DNA from: Diaporthe sp. PMI_573 | Taxonomy: Eukaryota; Ascomycota; Sordariomycetes; Diaporthales; Diaporthaceae | NCBI GenBank assembly: GCA_021399435.1 | Contig: JAJTUP010000031.1 | Span: forward strand, 558,001 to 622,000 | Direction: 5' to 3' | Length of the DNA: 64,000 nucleotides | In this document: positions 58,263-64,000 of the stretch, one piece after another | Position numbering within the stretch: the stretch's first letter is position 1 | Layout: every line of letters starts with the position of its first letter | Translations under genes and position numbers: made by a program | Notes under the pieces: model-generated | The model's database searches: none | What the model saw: the letters and a program-made list of their open reading frames with translations, nothing else | What the model was told of the DNA's origin: nothing

Positions 58263-58745
58263 TTGGTCGCTACATGGCCAGTTTCTGATACGTCTGAAGT
58301 GAATATAATTCGGACTTTAATAACAACCCTGATTTGGGAATGGGCATTGTTGGCCAATAGCTAGCTTCCATAGTGTTTAGTCAGCAGCAGACTGCACCTA
58401 CACCCAAACGCTTCGGCGCCCACGGTACAGTTAACTAATAGCAGACAACCAACCATCACCAACCAGACCCTCTGTAGCGCCCCGCCTCTATCTTAGTGGG
58501 TGACGTGGGTGGCCCGCACCCTATAAAGGGACGTAACCCCGCGATTTACTAAGGAAAGGGGCAAGAATCAGTCTTATAACACACCTAGCCCTAATAGCAG
58601 ACCTCTCTCTACCCGCCCCGCAGTAACCATTGTGCCTGGCGTAGAGGCCCTGACAATTCTGATTCTTCGACACAAACGCTACCTGTAATGAGGCCGAGAG
58701 GTAACCCGTAGAGGGGAGCCTCCCAGAGGAGCCTAAATCAGAACG
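58263..58745. other. GC-normal border segment next to the AT-rich zone
   Basis: Contains TATAAA at 58522-58527 and the 18-base sequence that recurs inverted at 60555-60572. It could be part of an LTR or other element end. No coding pattern. Confidence 0.4.
58558..58575 (+). repeat. 18-bp sequence, inverted copy at 60555-60572
   Basis: GGGGCAAGAATCAGTCTT here is found exactly, in reverse orientation, at 60555-60572. Both copies lie in GC-normal islands flanking AT-rich DNA. An exact 18-base match 2 kb apart is unlikely by chance and suggests remnants of one repeat family. Confidence 0.6.
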
Positions 58746-59300
58746 AGAGTAGTTTGAGAACTTCTCATAACGATAAATTCCTTTAATTACAATAAGAAAA
58801 CCTCTGCCTTTAAAAGAAGTTAGAGTAATTAAGAGCTATACAAACTATTACCAAAAGGCAACTAAATGACTTTAAGCTATTAAATATAATCTTCTTAACA
58901 ATAGGTTACTCTCTCTAGTAATATAATAGCTAGGTAATAAACCTTAAGAGAGCCTATATTTCTTAACTATAAGCCTTTTATAATAAGTATATAAAGGTTA
59001 TTTATATACTAGATTATATAGATAAAGAATACTAAAACTGCTAAAATATTTATATAAAGTTAAAAATTAAAAAAAACAAGTCTATATTTAAGTACTACTA
59101 ATAAAAAAAGTTTAAGAAATTTATAGTAAACTATAAAAAAGACTTTTAGAATATAATAAATTTAATTTAAGCAGCTTTTAATACTACTTATTAGTAAGAA
59201 AAATAAGACTTATAGAGTTTTTACTAATATTTTAAGACTTTAGAGTTAGAAAAAGAGATATAAAATAATAATAAATATGTTAAATAGCCTTTGCCATATG
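58746..59300. repeat. Strongly AT-rich, RIP-like degraded DNA
   Basis: Composition drops abruptly from about 58750: long runs of A/T with TA-rich dinucleotides and stops in all frames. This is the typical look of fungal repeat DNA after repeat-induced point mutation. No domain can be read. Confidence 0.65.
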
Positions 59301-59388
59301 GCGTAATGTATATATATATGTGTCTGTGTAATTGGTTCTGAATTTGTTGATGTCTGTCTAAACTATGAAACAAGCGGGGAAGCTTGCA

Positions 59389-59409
59389 TGCAGACCTCTT
59401 AGGTCTGCA
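59389..59409. other. Perfect hairpin, 9-bp arms, 3-base loop
   Basis: TGCAGACCT, loop CTT, AGGTCTGCA. No U-run follows, so it is not a bacterial-type terminator. Possibly part of a repeat end. Confidence 0.4.
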
Positions 59410-60597
59410 AGTACTTTCTTGCTGGATTAGTTATCCTCCCTAGCCAATATAGCTATGTGTGATTAGCCTTAGTACTATTCTAATACTAGGGGTCTTTTGT
59501 TTTCTAATCGTATACTTCCTTTTAGGCCAGTCAAGCAGGTTAAATTACTTGTATACCTTTTCCTATAATAAATAAAATCACCCTGCCCAGGCAGGTTGTG
59601 CTGCCATGGTTTTAGTAGGCGTGCGGTGTAAGTAAACCCCTAATTGGTGGTCTACATCAAGCACCTTTCGCACTAACTTTTTTAACCTTCTTTTTAGCAC
59701 CCTTTCTAACTTGCTTTCTAACTATTTTTTCTTACGACTTTTATTATACTAGCTAGAAGGCTAGAAGGAACTATTGCCTATGACTCACTTATATAAGTAA
59801 CCTCTTTTTCCAGCCAGCTAGAGTGGTCTATACACAGTGCCCTTCTAGTACCAGTATAAAAACCTTTTTACCTTTACCTTCTGCTTTAGCCTTTCCTCTC
59901 TTCTTCTCCATTATACAACACTTTCTCTCTCATATATATATATATATACACCTTATATATTGTACAATCTAAATATCTTTAAAACTTACCTTTATCATTA
60001 AACTTTTTTGTATAATGTCTAATTATGGTTCTTACTCTTCTTTGCACAGCCCTCGCGGGTTGCCTTTCTTATAGTATGCTTTGCCTACTGCTACGCCTAT
60101 GTCTGTGGTTGTGTTGCCTGCTTAATAAGCAGGTCTAGCATAGTCTTCTCTTGCGCCTCTCTTTAGCACTCTAACCTCTGTCCCTAGTCTAACTCTGTCT
60201 GCGCAAATTATGACCCTTTTGATTGATTACTTTATAAATTATACCTTTCTGTCCTCTATTATTATTAATATTTGTACGCCCTTTTTCTACTATTATTTCT
60301 GTTTTAATATCTTAAAGGATTCTAAGCATACAATTACTATACTTTCCTCGCACAATATATAAATTTTGTGCAATATTAACATACAGCCAGTTGACATTAT
60401 TGTGTAAATTATTTATTGTCTGAGCTACTTTTACGCGATCCTTATTCAGTTACGCGGTTAAGATGGTAAGCGATTGTAATGGGCTATGCACTAGGCACGA
60501 CGGTAAGGTGAAGTAGGGGAGGCCAACACGTATATTAGGTATGTGGTTTGGTGCAAGACTGATTCTTGCCCCCTCCAGTCTGAGACGTGGAGGCTTC

Positions 60598-60618
60598 GGG
60601 CCCCTTTTAAGGGGGCCC
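60598..60618. other. GC-rich palindrome in a GC island
   Basis: GGGCCCC-TTTTAAG-GGGGCCC. The island it belongs to is flanked by AT-rich DNA and escaped RIP-like change. Role unknown. Confidence 0.35.
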
Positions 60619-61013
60619 TCGCGGGGGCCACGCCGTGGCTTCCGCGTAGCTTTCGCCCAATCCACCCAGTCATTACCAGTCGTTACAATTATGCCTTCCC
60701 CCCAAAGGCCCGTCCTCGAGCCGCTTTTGTACGGCATTCAGGCCGGCTTCTATTACAGCTTTTAGATTACTGACTCTAGTGACTTACTGGACCTTCCAAA
60801 TTTATTCACACTTTCTTTGATGCCGCACGGTCCAGGCAAGTGGCGCACAGTTTAGGCAGCGTAGTTTAAATAGCTTGCCTTTGTAACTATTTTCAACCTC
60901 TCTTGCCCTCCAACCTACAACCTACTTAAAGCTCTCGCGGCAGCTTCTTTTCTTCCTCTATTTAGGCTGCTTTTGAATACATTTCTTCTTAACTTCATTA
61001 TCATTATTGTCAC

Positions 61014-62560
61014 TATGTCTGACTTGTCTTTCCGTGGCTTCTTGCCTAACTGTCGGCCAGCAAGGGAGTCTTTCTCTCCTGAGGGATCTTGTGATTAGAC
61101 CGAGTTGTAGGTGTCTTTATTGGGCGTTACTCGCTCTACTTCGCGGGCCCTTTATGGGCACATAGCTCTTTCTTCCTTTTGTTCTTTTTCTTTTGATCCT
61201 TTCGCCCTTTCGGACTCCTTACGCTCGTCTCCTGCGCAAAGCTTGGGTAGCCTATCTAGAGGGCGCCTTGCCTTATTGGGTTCAAATCCTAAGGGAACTA
61301 GTAGTAATCGTGCCAGTCCTATTCTTAAATCTCTCGCCACTACTTCCTCTGCAGAGCTGTTTTCTTCCAAACTGAGTGATACCTTGATAGTGACTTAAGG
61401 TAGGTCTTTTAAGGCAGCTGGTAAGCAGCGCGCCCCTATTCCGCAAACCCCTCAAACTTATTGTAAGGTAATAGCAAGCGTCGCCTCCTTGTTAGAGGAT
61501 TTAAGAAAGAGCGGGCTCCCAAAAGTGCCTCGAACCCTCCGGAATCTACATACCTTAACCGCGGAATTTGTATAGTCACACGTGCCTGCCGAGGCCGTCA
61601 AATATATGACGCCCCCTAGCCGGCAGCACGTCTCTGCCAGCCCTATAGATGTTGTCCAAACCTTGCACGACCTGTCTAGGCGAGACAAGAGAGTGTAGTC
61701 CTAAAGCCGGGCAATCTAGTCTCAAGCTCCTTGCAAGGCCTATATACACAGCTTCTTAAAGCACGCGGAGGGAAATCTGCCTTCTTTGCGGGAAGATATA
61801 TCCTGCATAATGATTAATTTAGAAAGCTTTTAGTACAACTAATGCATCAAGAAGCATTACTTGCCTTACATAATAGTAAGTATTCTCCCCTCTATTTGTT
61901 TTACTTCAGTTAACCATCCTAAGATAATTCTTTAATTATCGAATTAATTGCCGATCTTTACTTTATAAGAGCTTTTTTACAGGAAATCGCCCAGGCTGTA
62001 GATCCTGTACTATTGATAGTATAAGAGAACTAGCTGTTAGTCTTGTAGCTTTGCCTGGCTCAAACTCTGATGAACCTGTCTACAAACAGTCCCAGCAGTA
62101 CTCCAGCGTTCCAAAAGATGGTAGAGAATCCAAAGTATAAGGATGGTTTGTAGGGAGGTAAGGAGAAGAAATTGATCGAGGTTACAAATGTAAGTCTGCT
62201 ATATTTTGAGACAACATTATATGCTAATCTATTTAGGAATCGGCCATTATAGAAGCTAGTATCTTTTAGTTACAAGCCTTGGCTAATTTACATCTACTTT
62301 ACTTAGTGTAGTTTAAAACGGCTAACTCAGTAGACAATCTTTATAAGAAGGTCTTAAAGGACTTGGTTAATACTTGTTATAGCATATTGTATGTAGTTTC
62401 GGCTAATAATAGATTTCCGGTCTGGTACAGATTAGTTTAGGGGTTTTTCTTAGAGGTTTCGCAGATTATAGACGATGCTTTTAGAGCCTAGCCGGAGGGT
62501 TTCCTGCTGCTGTTATAGGAAATGACACATGGGATACAGACGGCTCTCCCCCCGTAATTA
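61014..62560 (+). pseudogene. Decayed coding region, probably part of a mobile element
   Basis: From an ATG at about 61014 (MSDLSFRGFLPNC) a plus-strand protein-like frame can be followed, with changes of frame, for over 1 kb. It is broken mainly by TAG codons, where CAG (Gln) would be expected before C-to-T change. Later readable stretches include FPVWYRLV and GFFLEVSQIIDDAF. The lack of normal codon use, the AT drift and the setting suggest an element gene inactivated by RIP. I do not recognise the family. Confidence 0.4.
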
Positions 62561-63019
62561 CTAAGGGATATAGTGGCTTGGTAATTTATACTAGTAGAGA
62601 GGGTTTGGTTTTTTAGAGTAGGGATAACAATACCTTTATATTGCTTTCTCAAGAACCCTTCTGGTTCCCCCAGACCTAGACTTCTCTGAGGTTATTTGTT
62701 TTTAATTCAATCGTATTAATTTCCAAAATCCCCTTTTTATTTACAATATATTCTATAGCCTTTTTCTGGCCTTTGTTTAATTGAAAATCTATCTAGCATT
62801 TCTTGGGTTAATATTAATGTTTTTAAAAACTTATTAGGCGCTTATTGATACATTCTTAAGTTTATCGGCTATTTATTTGGTACTTATTAAAACATTCTTA
62901 AGTTTATTGGCTAGTTATTTGGTACTCATTAAAATATTCTTAAGTTTAGCGGCTAGTTATTACTTACATCGTAGCTGCTTCCTACAGTCCTTGCTAGCCT
63001 AATCTTGGGCCCTTTTCTA
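62561..63019. other. AT-rich spacer holding a 42-bp tandem repeat
   Basis: Between the decayed plus-strand region and the retroelement on the minus strand. It may include the element's 3' LTR, but no paired copy is in the window to prove it. Confidence 0.4.
62851..62976. repeat. Three tandem 42-bp copies
   Basis: Units begin at 62851, 62893 and 62935 with [CT]ATTCTTAAGTTTA, and each continues GGCTA-TTATTTGGTACT-CATTAAAA-like. Spacing is exactly 42 bases; the third copy diverges at its end. Differences among copies include C/T changes, as expected from RIP. Confidence 0.75.
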
Positions 63020-64000
63020 GCTTTACTTTATTTTTCTCCCTTTCCAATACCTTATAATGGTTTTATCTGCCGATATCTTGTCTTCTAGTATCTACAAGTT
63101 ATATTTACTAGGCCATCCTTTCTACTTTATTAGGTAATATATAGTATCTTTAATTTCTTAGTAGTCTTAGATCTCTTCTAGCTCCTATTCGGCTTGCTTA
63201 TCCTCTAAGTCTGGTAGGCCTAAAATGTCTTCTGTTAGGTCTTTTAGGTTTCTCGCTACCTAGGGCTCTAGTTGGCTTATATAGTATACATAGTATATTT
63301 GTAAGTACTTCTCTGAGAGGGCTAGGCTATAAGCCTGCTTGCTTGTTTAGAATAGAATCTTAAATAGGCCAACCCTTTATAGAGCAAGTTTTTTATCTTT
63401 TAGGTATAGATACTTAGTTATTAATAATACCTATTCGCCGATTTTAAACTATTTGAGCTAATGCCGTTTATTATAGTTTCGGGCTTATATCTCGGCTATA
63501 TGTTTCCAGTTTTCCTTACAATCTGTCTAAATTTGCTGGAGTTTCTCTAATTGCTCCTTAGCTGCTAGTACCTCTCTCCTTAAAATACTGTCCTTAGTGG
63601 GCCATTAGTTGTAAAAAATGGTAAAGAATGGTTTGTAGCCAAAAAGAGCTTTAAATAGGCTTATCTTAATTATAGTATTTTATACTAAATTATATACAAA
63701 GAATGCAGTATAAAGTAGATTTGGCCAGTTCCAAGCGTTTTCTATTGTAAATGTCTTTAAATATTGTTTTAGAGTCTGGTTTATTCTCTCCGTTTGCCCA
63801 TTACCCTGCGGGTAGTATGTAATGGTGAATCAGTTCTTAATCCCACTTAGTTGGCAAAGGGTTTTCCAAAACCTGCTAGTAAAGATTGTGCCTCTATTGG
63901 TTATAAGTCCTCTTGGCGGCCCCTATTTGTACTTAATCTCCTTGTAGAAGATCTCGCCTAGTTTTACAGCATTAATCATTATATTTACTAGAAAGAAGAA
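63020..64000 (-). mobile_element. Ty3/gypsy chromodomain retrotransposon, degraded 3' pol part
   Basis: Read on the minus strand, the region shows the end of the integrase core (RGTIFTSRFWKTLC, then YYPQGNGQTERINQTL near 63800-63900). Next come a GPY/F-like module (about 63290-63400) and a chromodomain-like end (YYLIK-KGWPSKYN, about 63100-63150). The order integrase, GPY/F, chromodomain identifies a chromovirus-type Ty3/gypsy element. Reverse transcriptase and RNase H should lie beyond the right edge. The frame is cut by many TAG/TAA codons, mostly where Gln would be expected, so the copy is dead and RIP-mutated. Confidence 0.82.

Larger units (their letters stand above)
59301..61013. repeat. 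Mixed AT-rich repeat DNA with GC islands
   Basis: Alternates AT-rich DNA with islands near 59380-59420, 59580-59640, 60040-60190 and 60550-60760. It contains a 9-bp-arm hairpin (59389-59409), a TA microsatellite near 59934-59950 and a GGGCCCC palindrome (60598-60618). From an ATG at about 60015 a plus-strand frame continues with several TAG codons, as in a decayed gag-like gene. I cannot name the element. Confidence 0.45.

Noticed and set aside
61276..61290. GGTTCAAATCC, resembling a tRNA T-arm
   Set aside because: No acceptor stem, D-arm or A-box at the right distance; taken as chance within degraded DNA.
1..64000. CRISPR arrays, bacterial operons, rRNA or clear tRNA genes
   Set aside because: No regular repeat-spacer pattern, no ribosomal RNA stretch and no complete cloverleaf was found by eye.

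Overview
The window is nuclear DNA of a filamentous ascomycete (Pezizomycotina). The genes have short introns of about 45-190 bases with GT..AG ends and CTAAC/CTGAC-like branch sites. The gene families are typical of such fungi: a highly reducing polyketide synthase, MFS efflux, several P450s, a 2EXR protein and a DUF4470/MYND protein. The last 5 kb is AT-rich, mutated retroelement DNA of the kind left by repeat-induced point mutation (RIP). No species can be named from the sequence alone. Gene models were assembled by hand by joining reading frames at splice sites, so exon ends may be off by a base or by an alternative site.

Layout. 0-11.4 kb holds mostly general genes: VPS11 (cut by the left edge), a secreted LVIVD-type protein, the spliceosomal thioredoxin-fold protein Dim1/Dib1, an aldo-keto reductase and an intracellular alpha-amylase. 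13-18 kb holds three accessory genes: a secreted Cys-rich peptide precursor with Kex2 sites, a 2EXR protein, and a secreted protein with a PD-(D/E)XK-like core and a Thr/Lys repeat tail. 18.7-43.1 kb looks like a secondary-metabolite locus: TauD-type dioxygenase, gluconokinase-like protein, MFS transporter, two P450s, an unrecognised protein, a PaaK-type adenylating ligase, a 2539-residue KS-AT-DH-MT-ER-KR-ACP polyketide synthase, and an alpha/beta-hydrolase. 43.7-53 kb has two large genes, DUF4470/MYND and a coiled-coil membrane protein. 53.6-58.3 kb has an amidase with a broken frame, a small SDR reductase and a hydrolase remnant. From about 58.75 kb the DNA turns AT-rich, with remains of a chromodomain Ty3/gypsy element (minus strand) and another decayed coding region (plus strand).

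How the genes may work together (inference). The synthase has no release domain, so the hydrolase just downstream is a natural candidate to free or modify the chain. The ligase just upstream could load an aryl or acyl starter, or activate the released acid. Two P450s, and perhaps the dioxygenase and the SDR, could oxidise or reduce the product, and the MFS protein could export it. No NRPS, terpene cyclase or Zn2Cys6 regulator is visible in the window.

The observation that looks least like textbook content is the 146-residue precursor at 13.1-13.6 kb. It carries three Cys-rich segments that all begin CC-I-[NS]-C, each bounded by Lys-Arg sites, and two of them share a similar acidic follower peptide.
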